Shown here: piece after piece, positions 55,299-64,000 of the stretch | How positions within the stretch are numbered: position 1 is the first letter of the stretch | Layout: every line of letters starts with the position of its first letter | Assembly: GCF_016745835.1 (NCBI RefSeq) | Contig: NZ_JAERVL010000001.1 | Coordinates: 434,001 to 498,000 of the forward strand | Length of the DNA: 64,000 bases | Source of the DNA: Caldalkalibacillus salinus | GTDB taxonomy: Bacteria > Bacillota > Bacilli > Caldalkalibacillales > JCM-10596 | Direction: 5' to 3' | Translations under genes and position numbers: made by a program | The notes under the pieces: model-generated | Databases searched by the model: none | Seen by the model: the letters and a program-made list of their open reading frames with translations, nothing else | Told to the model about the DNA's origin: nothing

Positions 55299-56360
55299 AT
55301 GAGTGATGAACTCAAGTTAGACGTGGCCTTACTCCGACGTAAAGTTCCTAATCTCACAACAGCAGCTCGTTCGGTAGGACTTCGACCTGCTACAGTATCT
55401 AACCTATGTACCGGAAAAATACCTGTAGGTCGAGCAGAGGTACGTACATTAGTTGCACTCGCCTCTTTAGCCGGTTGTAAAGTGGATGATTTATTAATTA
55501 AAGGGAGTGGTGTAGGGATGATTGAAACGGGAATTAAAGTATTGGATCTGTTTGCACCATTAGTCAGAGGAGGGACGGTTGGGTTTGTAGCTCGTCCAGG
55601 CATGGGGCAATTCGTCCTTCTTCCAGAAATTTTTTATCGTTTGAAGCAACGTGGCTTCGTGACGGTTTATGTCAAACCTGAACGAGAATTACAAGGGAGT
55701 GAAGAGATCTACACTGAGACGGATGTCATCTGTCAAAATGTCCAAGAGGCCTGTGAGCAGATTGAGACACTAAGGATAGATAAAGATGTCATTTTATGTA
55801 TTGATCGGAGTGTGGTTCTATCGGGAGAATTATTTGATATCCAAGACCAATTACACGATCCTGGTGCTAGACCTGTCACCTATGCCATCGTAGATTTTCA
55901 AGGGGAATCCGTTGAAGAAGACGCACCGTACGGTCCACTTGAGACGTTGTGGCGCTTCGACATGGAGTTAGTGACACGCAAGATGTACCCTGCTATTGAC
56001 CCCGTGATGTCAACCTCAACGATTCTTGAAGGTGCACACCTTGAAACCACTCATCTTACAGTACAACAGAAGGCTAAGAAAATGTTACGTCGTTATCGTG
56101 AGTTAAGACATATTGTTAACGCGTGGGGGATTGAAAAACTACCTGATACAGATAAAACCATCTATCATAGGGGAGAGAAACTAGAAGCTTTTCTGACTCA
56201 GCCTTTCTATGTGGCAGAAGCATATACGAAGAAGAAAGGGGAATGGCTCAAAGTTAGTGAGACATTAGAGGATATTCGTCTCATCATTGATGGTAAAGCG
56301 GACGAGAGCCCATTAGAGAAGCTCCAGTATCTGGGACGGTTGAATGAAGTAAGCCGTTGA
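55299..56360 (+). CDS. Helix-turn-helix protein fused to a P-loop-deficient ATP synthase beta-like domain
   Basis: 353 residues. Residues about 10-67 form an XRE-like helix-turn-helix (TTAARSVGLRPATVSNLCTG ... SLAGCKVDDLL). Residues about 73-350 align in order with the F1-ATPase beta subunit: MIETGIKVLDLFAPLVRGG, the Walker A position, ILCIDRSVVL at Walker B, YPAIDPVMSTSTIL, RRYRELRHIVNAWGI, FLTQPFYVAEAYTKK, and LRLI-like DIRLIIDGK. In active beta subunits the Walker A reads GGAGVGKT; here it is ARPGMGQF, with both Lys and Thr lost, and the catalytic GERTREG block is missing. Thus it probably does not hydrolyse ATP but may bind a nucleotide or partner, acting as a sensor. No other ATP synthase genes are adjacent. 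It has its own promoter, operator-like palindrome and terminator. Confidence 0.85.
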   Translation: MSDELKLDVALLRRKVPNLTTAARSVGLRPATVSNLCTGKIPVGRAEVRTLVALASLAGCKVDDLLIKGSGVGMIETGIKVLDLFAPLVRGGTVGFVARPGMGQFVLLPEIFYRLKQRGFVTVYVKPERELQGSEEIYTETDVICQNVQEACEQIETLRIDKDVILCIDRSVVLSGELFDIQDQLHDPGARPVTYAIVDFQGESVEEDAPYGPLETLWRFDMELVTRKMYPAIDPVMSTSTILEGAHLETTHLTVQQKAKKMLRRYRELRHIVNAWGIEKLPDTDKTIYHRGEKLEAFLTQPFYVAEAYTKKKGEWLKVSETLEDIRLIIDGKADESPLEKLQYLGRLNEVSR

Positions 56361-56415
56361 TGTGAAAGAGAGTTTGAATCAGACTAAGGATGAGGGAACG
56401 ATGATTGGAGAACGT

Positions 56416-56457
56416 AAAAAAGGAAGCTGCACCGTTCGATGCAGTTTCCTTTTTTTA
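56416..56457. terminator. Bidirectional terminator between the HTH fusion and dpp genes
   Basis: AAAAAAGGAAGCTGCA / TGCAGTTTCCTTTTTT hairpin with A and T runs, between convergent genes; one wobble pair. Confidence 0.9.
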
Positions 56458-56463
56458 TGAGGC

Positions 56464-57471
56464 TTATGACATTTGTAATTGGCCTTCTTTAATCTCTTCA
56501 ATATAATGACATGCTGCGAGATGGTTATCTTTCATGTGTCCCTCTTGGTGAAGCACAGGTTCTTCTTCACGACACTTATCCGTTGCGAAAGGACAGCGTG
56601 TGTGGAAGCGGCAGCCTGTTGGAGGGTTAATCGGTGAAGGAACATCGCCAGTTAACGTAATGCGTTCCTTCTTAACCTTAGGATTCGGTACAGGGATGGC
56701 AGATAACAGTGCTTTCGTATAAGGGTGTTGCGGATTCTCGAATAAAGATTTTTTATCTGCAATCTCCACGATTTTACCGAGATACATGACAATAATCCGA
56801 TCTGAGATATGACGAACCACGCCAAGGTCATGCGCGATGAAAAGATAAGTGAGATTGAACTTATTTTGCAACTGCTTCAGCAGGTTAATCACTTGTGCTT
56901 GGATAGATACATCTAGAGCAGAGACAGCTTCATCACATACGATGAGCTTCGGGTTAACCGATAGGGCACGTGCGATACCGACACGCTGACGTTGTCCCCC
57001 ACTAAATTCGTGAGGATAACGGTCGATTTGATGTGAACCTAATCCTACAATGTCCATCAACTCTCGAATCTTATCTTCTCGTTGATCCTTTGGGACCACT
57101 TGTTGGATTTCGAGCGCTTCGTCTAATATTTGACGGATGGTTTGTCTAGGGTTAAGTGAAGCGTATGGGTCCTGGAAAATGATCTGTAGATCTTTTCTCA
57201 TCTTTCTCATTTCATTTTTATTGAGTGCGAGCAAGTCCTCGCCGTCAAATGTCACTTCACCATCCGTTGGTTCATCTAGTCTTAAGATGGCACGCCCTGT
57301 TGTAGACTTACCACATCCAGACTCACCGACGATACTGACTGTTTCTCCTTCGTGTATTGTGAAGGTGACATCATCGACCGCTTTAACATGATTAACCGTT
57401 CTTCCAAGGTATCCCCCTTTGATAGGGAAGTATTGCTTAAGATTCTTAACTTTCAGTAATTCCTTCTGCAT
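56464..57471 (-). CDS. Dipeptide/oligopeptide ABC transporter ATPase, DppF/OppF type
   Basis: 335 residues. Walker A GESGCGKSTTGRAI, signature FSGGQRQRVGIARAL, Walker B KLIVCDEAVSALD, and the C-terminal oligopeptide-transport domain (GCRFHTRCPFATDKCREEEP, the Cys-containing Fe-S-like block). It energises peptide import with the DppD-type ATPase. Its start overlaps the end of the DppD-type gene by 26 bases. Last gene in the minus-strand operon of four transporter genes. Confidence 0.94.
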   Translation of the reverse strand: MQKELLKVKNLKQYFPIKGGYLGRTVNHVKAVDDVTFTIHEGETVSIVGESGCGKSTTGRAILRLDEPTDGEVTFDGEDLLALNKNEMRKMRKDLQIIFQDPYASLNPRQTIRQILDEALEIQQVVPKDQREDKIRELMDIVGLGSHQIDRYPHEFSGGQRQRVGIARALSVNPKLIVCDEAVSALDVSIQAQVINLLKQLQNKFNLTYLFIAHDLGVVRHISDRIIVMYLGKIVEIADKKSLFENPQHPYTKALLSAIPVPNPKVKKERITLTGDVPSPINPPTGCRFHTRCPFATDKCREEEPVLHQEGHMKDNHLAACHYIEEIKEGQLQMS

Positions 57472-58516
57472 ACTGCACCTTCACCTCCGTTTCTTCATCC
57501 CATTCATCTGTATAGATCCAACAACGTACTTGATTACCGTCTTCAAGGTCCTGTAGTTCAGGTAAACTTTGATGACAGATGTCTTTTGCATAAGGGCAGC
57601 GTGGTGCAAAACGACAACCTTCTGGCATCTCTTTCGGACTAGGTACCGTTCCTTGAATGACAGCTAACTCTCCATCGATGTCAATATCATGACGAGGGAG
57701 GGAGTTAAATAAACCGACTGTATAAGGATGCTTTGGTTTAGCGAATAGCGTATTAATGTCAGCAAATTCAACCACTTTACCAGCGTACATCACGGCGACA
57801 TGATCACAAGTTTCAGCTACGACACCAAGGTCGTGCGTAATCATAATAATGGACATCCCTAACTCATTCTGTAACTTGTTCATCAACTCTAGAATCTGTG
57901 CTTGAATTGTCACGTCTAGGGCTGTGGTTGGTTCGTCAGCGATGAGTAACTCGGGATCACAAGCGAGCGCAATGGCAATCATCACACGTTGACGCATCCC
58001 TCCTGACAATTCATGTGGGTATTGATGTACTCTGCTTTCCGGGGAAGGAATGCCGACGAGCTTGAGCATTTCAACAGACGATTCCAAAGCTTTCTTCTTA
58101 CTGAAGCCTCTATGCACCTGATAAGCTTCTGAAATCTGTTGTCCAATCGTATAGACGGGGTTTAAGGATGTCATCGGTTCCTGGAAGATCATAGAGATCT
58201 GATTTCCACGAATTTTACGCATCTCTTTGTCAGTTTTGGGAATCAAATCTTCCCCTTTAAATAGCATCTCACCGCCTACGATTTTACCAGGCTTCTGTAT
58301 TAACTTTAGAATTGACAAAGAAGTAATACTTTTACCAGAACCTGATTCACCTACAATCCCTAGGGTCTCTCCCTTGGGGACTTTTAATGTGACACCGTCA
58401 ACCGCTTTTACTTCACCATCATCTGTGAAGAACGATGTTTGCAGCTCTTTTAACTCTAAGATAACGTCTTTTTGTTGTTGATCTTGCTCTAAAGTGACCT
58501 CTTCATTTCTACTCAA
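57446..58516 (-). CDS. Dipeptide/oligopeptide ABC transporter ATPase, DppD/OppD type
   Basis: 356 residues. GESGSGKSITSLSI (Walker A), LSGGMRQRVMIAIAL (signature), LLIADEPTTALD (Walker B), and the C-terminal GCRFAPRCPYAKDICHQ block. The start is TTG 58516, 8 bases after GAGGTG. Pairs with the DppF-type ATPase. An acidic C-terminal tail (TDEWDEETEVKVQ) extends beyond the block. Confidence 0.94.
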   Translation of the reverse strand: MSRNEEVTLEQDQQQKDVILELKELQTSFFTDDGEVKAVDGVTLKVPKGETLGIVGESGSGKSITSLSILKLIQKPGKIVGGEMLFKGEDLIPKTDKEMRKIRGNQISMIFQEPMTSLNPVYTIGQQISEAYQVHRGFSKKKALESSVEMLKLVGIPSPESRVHQYPHELSGGMRQRVMIAIALACDPELLIADEPTTALDVTIQAQILELMNKLQNELGMSIIMITHDLGVVAETCDHVAVMYAGKVVEFADINTLFAKPKHPYTVGLFNSLPRHDIDIDGELAVIQGTVPSPKEMPEGCRFAPRCPYAKDICHQSLPELQDLEDGNQVRCWIYTDEWDEETEVKVQYAEGITES

Positions 58517-58550
58517 AGAACATGCACCTCTTTTCCTTCGATAGTGTTCA

Positions 58551-59471
58551 TTAGTTCAAGTCAATTCGTTTATTCAGGTAGCGATAAGAAATATCGACAA
58601 TTAAGTTTACAAGTACGAATATTAACGCCATGATAAGGACAATGCCTTGAACGACGGGGAAATCTCTGGCATTAATGCGATCGATAGCCAGTAGACCCAT
58701 ACCGTTAATGGCGAATACACTCTCTGTAATAATCGTTCCACCTAGCAGCATACCAAACTCTAGCCCCACGACTGTGACGACCGGAATTAGAGCATTTTTC
58801 AAAGCATGACGATACGTGACGACTCTATCACTCACCCCTTTTGCTCGGGCCGTACGAATATAGTCTTGGTTAATCACCTCTAGCATACTTGAACGGGTCA
58901 TACGTGCAATAATAGCGGCACCAGCTGTCCCTAGCGTGATAACCGGGAGAATGGCTTGTTGCCAGCTTCCCCAACCGGTAGGCGGAACCCATTCTAAGTT
59001 GACAGCGAAGTACTGCATTAACATTAATCCGAGCCAGAAGTTCGGCATCGACAGTCCAAATAGCGCGACAATCATAATAGCGATATCAGAGAATGTATAT
59101 TGACGTACAGCTGAAACAACGCCGGCAATCACGCCGATAAAGACACTTAACATCGTACTATAAATCGCAAGTTCTACGGTCGTCCAAAAACGGGGTTTAA
59201 TTTCATCTAATACCGGACGACTACTTCGTATAGAAGTCCCTAAGTCTCCTTTAATAACGTTTCCCATGTACTTAAAATATTGTACGGGTAAAGGATCGTT
59301 CAAACCTAAACGTTCTCTAAGCTGTTCTACCTGCTCCTCCGGGGCGCTTTCACCCGCGATAATTTGTGCAGGATCACCCGGGATCAGGTGCATAAGAGAA
59401 AAGACAAGTATCGTTACACCGATGACGACCGGTATCGTTTGTATAAGTCTACGAACAATATATTTAAACAA
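58551..59471 (-). CDS. Dipeptide/oligopeptide ABC transporter permease, DppB/OppB type
   Basis: 306 residues from TTG 59471 (MFKYIVRRLIQTIP, the standard family start), 5 bases after GAGGTG. Six helices. The long extracytoplasmic loop after helix 1 (HLIPGDPAQIIAGESAPEEQ) and the cytoplasmic loop DYIRTARAKGVSDRVV (EAA-like) are typical. A longer frame reaching 59531 would overlap the DppC-type gene, and is not needed. Confidence 0.93.
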   Translation of the reverse strand: MFKYIVRRLIQTIPVVIGVTILVFSLMHLIPGDPAQIIAGESAPEEQVEQLRERLGLNDPLPVQYFKYMGNVIKGDLGTSIRSSRPVLDEIKPRFWTTVELAIYSTMLSVFIGVIAGVVSAVRQYTFSDIAIMIVALFGLSMPNFWLGLMLMQYFAVNLEWVPPTGWGSWQQAILPVITLGTAGAAIIARMTRSSMLEVINQDYIRTARAKGVSDRVVTYRHALKNALIPVVTVVGLEFGMLLGGTIITESVFAINGMGLLAIDRINARDFPVVQGIVLIMALIFVLVNLIVDISYRYLNKRIDLN

Positions 59472-59487
59472 ATCTAGCACCTCTCTA

Positions 59488-60387
59488 CTATTTTTTAGTT
59501 TTTGGATCCAATGCGTCTCTAATACCATCACCGAAGATATTGAATGCTAAAACAACGATGACGATAGCAAGTCCAGGGTAAAACGCCACATGAGGGTAAT
59601 CGAACATATAGCTTCGTCCAACGCTTAACATGGCTCCCCACTCAGGTGTTGGCGGTTGGACACCGAGACCGATAAAGGATAATCCACTTGCCGTTAAAAC
59701 GGCTGTAGCCACACGTAAAGTGGCTTGTACAATAATCGGTGACAGAATATTAGGTAAGATGTGCTTAAATATAATACGTAAATCACTAGACCCTAGGGCA
59801 CGAATGGCATCGATATATTCTAATTTTCTTACGCCTAGGGTGGAACCTCTAACAATTCTTGAGAAGGCTGGAACAGAAAATATACCCACTGCTAGGATCA
59901 CATTGTTTAGACTACCTCCTAAAACACTGACCAGTGCAAGTGCTAAGAGGATACCTGGGAATGCGAGCAGGATATCCATTAACCTCATGATAACGGCATC
60001 AATTCGACCTCCATAATAACCTGCAAAGATGCCTAAAGGAACCCCTATAATAGCCCCTACGATAACGGACATGAAGCCCACATATAATGTAATTTTCATC
60101 CCGTACACGATACGGGTGAAGATGTCACGCCCTTGATGGTCCGTACCGAACCAGTGCTCAGAAGAAGGCGTTAATAGTTTTGTAGAGTATTCAATCTCAT
60201 TTGGGTCGTAAGACATCATATAAGGACCAACGGTCGCAACGATAATAAAAAATATAATAAGATAACCGCCTATAAGAGCCGCTTTATTCTTACTTAATCT
60301 TCGATAGAAATTGACCCAGCCTGAAGTGCGCTGTGGCGATGAGTGTGTTTGTTCTTGGACTGGTGTATTTGTGACATTGTTACTCAT
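59488..60387 (-). CDS. Dipeptide/oligopeptide ABC transporter permease, DppC/OppC type
   Basis: 299 residues from ATG 60387 (MSNNVTNTPVQEQ); the N-terminal 35 residues are polar, followed by helix 1 (AALIGGYLIIFFIIVATVG). GTDHQGRDIFTRIVYG is the family loop, and EYIDAIRALGSSDLRI the ATPase-contact loop. First gene of the minus-strand operon, divergent from the binding-protein gene; 194 bases separate the two starts. Confidence 0.93.
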   Translation of the reverse strand: MSNNVTNTPVQEQTHSSPQRTSGWVNFYRRLSKNKAALIGGYLIIFFIIVATVGPYMMSYDPNEIEYSTKLLTPSSEHWFGTDHQGRDIFTRIVYGMKITLYVGFMSVIVGAIIGVPLGIFAGYYGGRIDAVIMRLMDILLAFPGILLALALVSVLGGSLNNVILAVGIFSVPAFSRIVRGSTLGVRKLEYIDAIRALGSSDLRIIFKHILPNILSPIIVQATLRVATAVLTASGLSFIGLGVQPPTPEWGAMLSVGRSYMFDYPHVAFYPGLAIVIVVLAFNIFGDGIRDALDPKTKK

Positions 60388-60581
60388 TCCATGCATCCTT
60401 TCATTCTTTTTAGATTTTTTTAAAAAATTTTGTTTTATTATGAGGTCCATTAATAGTATAATAAATTGTGTTGGATTTTTATAGAGTTAATTTTAGTTAT
60501 ACACTAATTTCTATTATTTCTCATTCTTATAAAAAATCCAACATAATTAAATATCTATATAAAAAAAGGGGGATTTTTCAC

Positions 60582-62201
60582 ATGGTAAGAACAAAGAAAT
60601 CAATGTTGTTCTTAGGTCTGTTGCTCGTGCTTTCCGTATTTGCGGTTGCATGTGGTGGTGAAGATACGAGTACTGACCCAGGTTCCAGTGATGGTGATGA
60701 TGGTTCACAAGAAGCAGCTGAAGGAGGGGACCTCGTCATCGCGTGGTTATCAGATGCTGTCACACTTGATCCACACGGTTCAAATGACGTGCCTTCTAGT
60801 AATGTTTTAAACAACATTTATGACACACTTGTTACATTCGATAAGAATGGTGAGTTAACACCAAGTTTAGCTACTGATTGGAACATGATCGATGATCATA
60901 CTTGGGAATTCAACCTTCGTGAGGGCGTTACATTCCATGACGGTTCGGAGTTTAATGCAGAAGTAGTAAAAGCAAACATGGAACGTATCATGGATCCAGA
61001 CATCGCTTCTCAACGCGCTTTTCTATATGAAATGGTAGAAGAAGTAGAAGTGGTTGACGAGCATACAGTAAGATTTATTACGGAGTATCCTTTTGCTGCC
61101 CTTCCTGCTCACTTATCCCATAGTGGTGGTGGTAGCATGATCAGCCCTAAAGCGATCGAAGAAGATTATGCAGCGATGGAAGAAGGAGAAGAGCCAGGCT
61201 CTGTTATTGGGGATAACCCTGTTGGTACAGGTATCTTTAAGCTAGATTCATGGACACCTGGGGACGAGATTGTACTCGTACGTAATGAAGATTTCTGGGG
61301 TGAAAATGCTAAGCTGGACAGTGTGACTTGGAAAGTGGTTTCTGAGAGTTTAGCACGTATCTCAGAGCTTGATACTGGATATGCACATATTATTCACCCT
61401 GTAAGTCCTAGTGACATTACACGAGTTGATTCGATGGCAGAAGCACATCTGAACGCACAAACGAGTACGAGTCTTTCTTACATCGGCTTTAATGCTGAGA
61501 AGGCACCGTTTGATGATGTGAGAGTGCGTCAAGCGATCTCCATGGCTATTAACAAAGACGACATTATCGATGGTATCTATGAGGGGACTGGCGTACCGGC
61601 TATAGGGCCTATCGCACCAGGTGTATTCGGATATGATGATACCGTTACTCCGATCGAGTACGATATCGAGAAAGCAAAAGAATTGCTTGCTGAGGCAGGA
61701 CATGAAGATGGTTTCTCTACGACAATCTGGACAAACGATAACCCAGACCGCATTCAAATGGCTGAATACGTTCAAGATAAACTAGGAGACCTTAATATTG
61801 AAGTAGAAGTAGAAGTCCTTGAGTGGGGTGCGTACTTAGACAGCACAGCCAACGGACAGCATGACATGTTTATCCTTGGCTGGTCTACACCAACAGCAGA
61901 CGCTGACTATGCGACTTACGCTTTATTCCATTCAGATAATATGGGACCGGCTGGTAACCGTACTTTCCTAGCTGACGAAGAGCTAGATGCGTTACTAGAC
62001 CAAGGTCGTCAAGAGTCTGACCCGGATGCGCGTGCGCAAGTTTACAAAGAGGTACAAGAGAAGCTAGTTGAACTCGCACCAATGGTTTACATTCATCACC
62101 AAGAGTACCTTAATGGTGTAAGTGATAAAGTAGACGGTTTTTGGGTAGACGCTGGCGGTATCTTCCAGCTACAAGACGTTACATTAACTGAAACTGAGTA
62201 A
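60582..62201 (+). CDS. Peptide ABC transporter substrate-binding lipoprotein, DppE/OppA type
   Basis: 539 residues. Signal with lipobox AVAC (Cys about 22) followed by an Asp/Ser/Gly/Glu-rich linker, then SBP_bac_5 fold: VIAWLSDAVTLDPHGSNDVP, WEFNLREGVTFHDGSEF, VGTGIFKLDSWTPGDEI, VRQAISMAINKDDII, and DMFILGWSTPTADADYA. Start ATG 60582 lies after AAAGGGGG. It is divergent from the permease-ATPase operon and completes the system. The peptide class (dipeptide or longer) cannot be fixed. Confidence 0.94.
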   Translation: MVRTKKSMLFLGLLLVLSVFAVACGGEDTSTDPGSSDGDDGSQEAAEGGDLVIAWLSDAVTLDPHGSNDVPSSNVLNNIYDTLVTFDKNGELTPSLATDWNMIDDHTWEFNLREGVTFHDGSEFNAEVVKANMERIMDPDIASQRAFLYEMVEEVEVVDEHTVRFITEYPFAALPAHLSHSGGGSMISPKAIEEDYAAMEEGEEPGSVIGDNPVGTGIFKLDSWTPGDEIVLVRNEDFWGENAKLDSVTWKVVSESLARISELDTGYAHIIHPVSPSDITRVDSMAEAHLNAQTSTSLSYIGFNAEKAPFDDVRVRQAISMAINKDDIIDGIYEGTGVPAIGPIAPGVFGYDDTVTPIEYDIEKAKELLAEAGHEDGFSTTIWTNDNPDRIQMAEYVQDKLGDLNIEVEVEVLEWGAYLDSTANGQHDMFILGWSTPTADADYATYALFHSDNMGPAGNRTFLADEELDALLDQGRQESDPDARAQVYKEVQEKLVELAPMVYIHHQEYLNGVSDKVDGFWVDAGGIFQLQDVTLTETE

Positions 62202-62267
62202 ATGAGTTCTAAGGCTACAGTGAAGGTAGACCATAGACTAGTACAGCAATGACTAGTCCGCTCATTA

Positions 62268-62303
62268 GAAGGGTTCCGACTCATGTCGGAGCCCTTCTTT
62301 TTT
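62268..62303 (+). terminator. Terminator after the peptide-binding protein gene
   Basis: GAAGGGTTCCGAC / GTCGGAGCCCTTC, 13 pairs with one mismatch, four-base loop, TTTTTT. Confidence 0.88.
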
Positions 62304-62381
62304 CGTCATCGAAATCAGAGTATGGTATAGTGTTAGAAATGGGCATGAACCATAAGAGAGCAGTAAGAGAGGATGTCAGAC

Positions 62382-64000
62382 ATGGCAAAGACATTAGTGC
62401 TAGCGGAAAAGCCTTCCGTTGGTAGAGACATTGCGCGTGTATTACAATGCACGAAGAAATTGAACGGTTATTTTGAGGGACAACAATATATTGTTACTTG
62501 GGCGCTAGGACACCTTGTGACACTTGCCGGCCCTGAGTCGTACGGTGAGAAGTATAAATCATGGAAGTTAGAAGACTTACCGATGCTATTCCCGACTCTA
62601 AAATTAGAAGTAATCAAACAAAGTAGTAAGCAATTCCATACAGTCAAAAAGTTAATGCATAGAAAAGACGTTAGCCAAATCGTGATTGCCACTGACGCAG
62701 GGCGTGAGGGGGAGCTTGTCGCCCGATGGATTATTGAGAAGGCTAACGTGAAAAAACAGTTGAAACGCTTATGGATTTCGTCTGTCACGGACAAAGCGAT
62801 TAAGGACGGTTTTAAAAATTTGAAAAATGGTCATGCATACGATAACTTGTATGCATCTGCCGTAGCAAGATCTGAAGCGGATTGGTACGTGGGGCTTAAC
62901 GCTACGCGTGCCTTAACATGTAAGCACAACGCCCAACTATCTTGTGGAAGAGTGCAAACCCCAACATTGGCCATTATCGCCAAGCGGGAGGAAGAAATCC
63001 GTCATTTCAAACCTCAGACGTACTATGGACTTAAAGCCTCATTGAACAAGGGGCTTCATTTGCACTGGCAGAGTGAAGGGGGCCAACACAAAACCTTCAA
63101 TAAGACCACGGCGGATGAGCTGCTTCAGAAAGTGAAAGATGAGAAAACAGCAAAAGTCATTGATCTTAAACAAACCCATAAAAAGTCCTACGCACCGCAA
63201 CTTTATGATTTAACGGAGCTTCAACGAGATGCAAACAAGTTCTTTGGTTTTTCGGCAAAAGAAACCCTATCTATCATGCAGAAGCTTTATGAACAACATA
63301 AAGTACTCACCTATCCACGGACAGATTCGAGGTACTTATCATCAGATATTATGCCAACGTTAAAGGATCGTATCAAAGCCTGTAGAGTGGGGCCATACAC
63401 AAACATAGCCGCAAAAGCATTGAAAATGCCACTTAAATTAAGCAAGCATTATGTAGATGATCGGAAAGTCACCGACCACCATGCCATTATTCCAACCGAA
63501 CAAGCGGTGCTTTTACAAGACCTCAATCAAAAGGAAAGAAAGATTTATGATCTTGTCATTAAACGTTTTCTATCAGTTCTTTTTCCACCATTTGAGTATG
63601 AACAAACCACAGTTCAAACGGCCATTGCAGGAGAAACGTTTGTAGCAAAAGGGAAAGTTGTACGAGCGAAAGGTTGGAAAGAGGTGACGGAACACCAGGA
63701 TCATGATGATGAGCAGACGGATGATGTACAAGACCAACAGCTTCCTCAGCTAACAAAAGGAGATACACTGAACGTTGTATCCGTCACACAAACAAAAGGG
63801 GAGACGAAACCACCTGCTCCCTTTAATGAGGCCACCTTGCTGTCAGCCATGGAGAATCCAGTGAAATATATGTCAGGTGAGGACCGAGCTGCAAAGGACA
63901 CGTTAGGCAAAACAGGCGGTCTAGGTACGGTAGCCACAAGAGCAGATATTATAGAAAAACTTTTCTCTAGCTTTGCTATTGAACAGCGAGGCAAAGGGAT
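62382..64000 (+). CDS. topB: DNA topoisomerase III, partial (C-terminus beyond window end)
   Basis: Type IA topoisomerase that relaxes and decatenates DNA. The first 539 codons are in the window. The Toprim domain begins TLVLAEKPSVGRDIARVL and contains VIATDAGREGELVARWI with the metal-binding acids; the SEADWYVGLNATRALTCK block and the region with the active-site Tyr (LTYPRTDSRYLSSDI) follow, and KVTDHHAIIPTE is typical of TopB. Start ATG 62382 lies after AGAGAGGAT. The C-terminal zinc or basic tail is outside the window. Confidence 0.95.
   Translation, partial: MAKTLVLAEKPSVGRDIARVLQCTKKLNGYFEGQQYIVTWALGHLVTLAGPESYGEKYKSWKLEDLPMLFPTLKLEVIKQSSKQFHTVKKLMHRKDVSQIVIATDAGREGELVARWIIEKANVKKQLKRLWISSVTDKAIKDGFKNLKNGHAYDNLYASAVARSEADWYVGLNATRALTCKHNAQLSCGRVQTPTLAIIAKREEEIRHFKPQTYYGLKASLNKGLHLHWQSEGGQHKTFNKTTADELLQKVKDEKTAKVIDLKQTHKKSYAPQLYDLTELQRDANKFFGFSAKETLSIMQKLYEQHKVLTYPRTDSRYLSSDIMPTLKDRIKACRVGPYTNIAAKALKMPLKLSKHYVDDRKVTDHHAIIPTEQAVLLQDLNQKERKIYDLVIKRFLSVLFPPFEYEQTTVQTAIAGETFVAKGKVVRAKGWKEVTEHQDHDDEQTDDVQDQQLPQLTKGDTLNVVSVTQTKGETKPPAPFNEATLLSAMENPVKYMSGEDRAAKDTLGKTGGLGTVATRADIIEKLFSSFAIEQRGKG

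Noticed and set aside
57446-57471. 26-base overlap of the DppD and DppF-type genes as an anomaly
   Set aside because: Short overlaps of this kind are common in ABC operons; both families have the expected ends.

Overview
The window looks like chromosomal DNA of a spore-forming Bacillaceae bacterium. The evidence is lexA-yneA-ynzC gene order with Bacillus-type LexA boxes, a CotF-type spore coat protein, a GerM-type lipoprotein, YpsA, DynA, CshA, ABC-F proteins of the YkpA and YfmM types, and strong AGGAGG ribosome binding sites. A CPA1 cation/proton antiporter and Asp/Glu-rich linkers on secreted proteins fit an alkaliphile or salt-tolerant species, but this is only an inference. I see no rRNA, tRNA, CRISPR, prophage or insertion sequence.

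Layout. 1-2.6 kb: SOS block (HMCES partial, lexA, yneA, ynzC). 2.6-10 kb: cation antiporter, cell-wall amidase plus GerM-like lipoprotein, uppP, methyltransferase, MFS exporter. 10-12.7 kb: an NfeD-flotillin pair behind a textbook SigW promoter. 12.9-16.5 kb: a peroxiredoxin-like gene with an in-frame TGA at the active-site cysteine (candidate selenoprotein), followed by an SGNH hydrolase, a CapA-like lipoprotein and a sugar dehydrogenase-like lipoprotein. 17-21 kb: cshA, a GbsR-type regulator, an EamA transporter with an apparent CTG start. 21.6-33.4 kb: an esterase and a carbohydrate locus: binding protein, NanE, RpiR regulator, ROK kinase, two permeases, DUF4127, secreted GHL10-type glycosidase and FAD oxidoreductase. 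33.4-43.4 kb: coat protein, M42 peptidase, DDAH-like enzyme, BASS transporter, YpsA, Zn-ribbon, proC, a two-headed dynamin. 43.7-50.4 kb: DUF2639-like protein, two convergent ABC-F genes, beta-propeller protein, M14 carboxypeptidase. 50.7-56.4 kb: MHYT-PAS histidine kinase, old-yellow-enzyme reductase, and an unusual fusion of a helix-turn-helix to a P-loop-dead ATP synthase beta-like domain. 56.5-62.2 kb: a complete dipeptide/oligopeptide ABC system. 62.4 kb to the end: topoisomerase III (partial).

How genes work together. The 22-33 kb locus can be read as extracellular cleavage (GHL10), uptake through an ABC importer that lacks its own ATPase (so it must share one), phosphorylation by the ROK kinase and epimerisation by NanE to GlcNAc-6-phosphate, under RpiR control. 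The roles of DUF4127 and the FAD enzyme are unknown.

The most unusual items are (1) the HTH/ATP-synthase-beta fusion at 55.3 kb, with a palindrome over its own predicted start of transcription, (2) the candidate selenocysteine peroxiredoxin at 12.9 kb with a hairpin just after the TGA, (3) the DUF4127 aminosugar locus, and (4) a dispersed, structured intergenic repeat with four full or partial copies near gene 3' ends.
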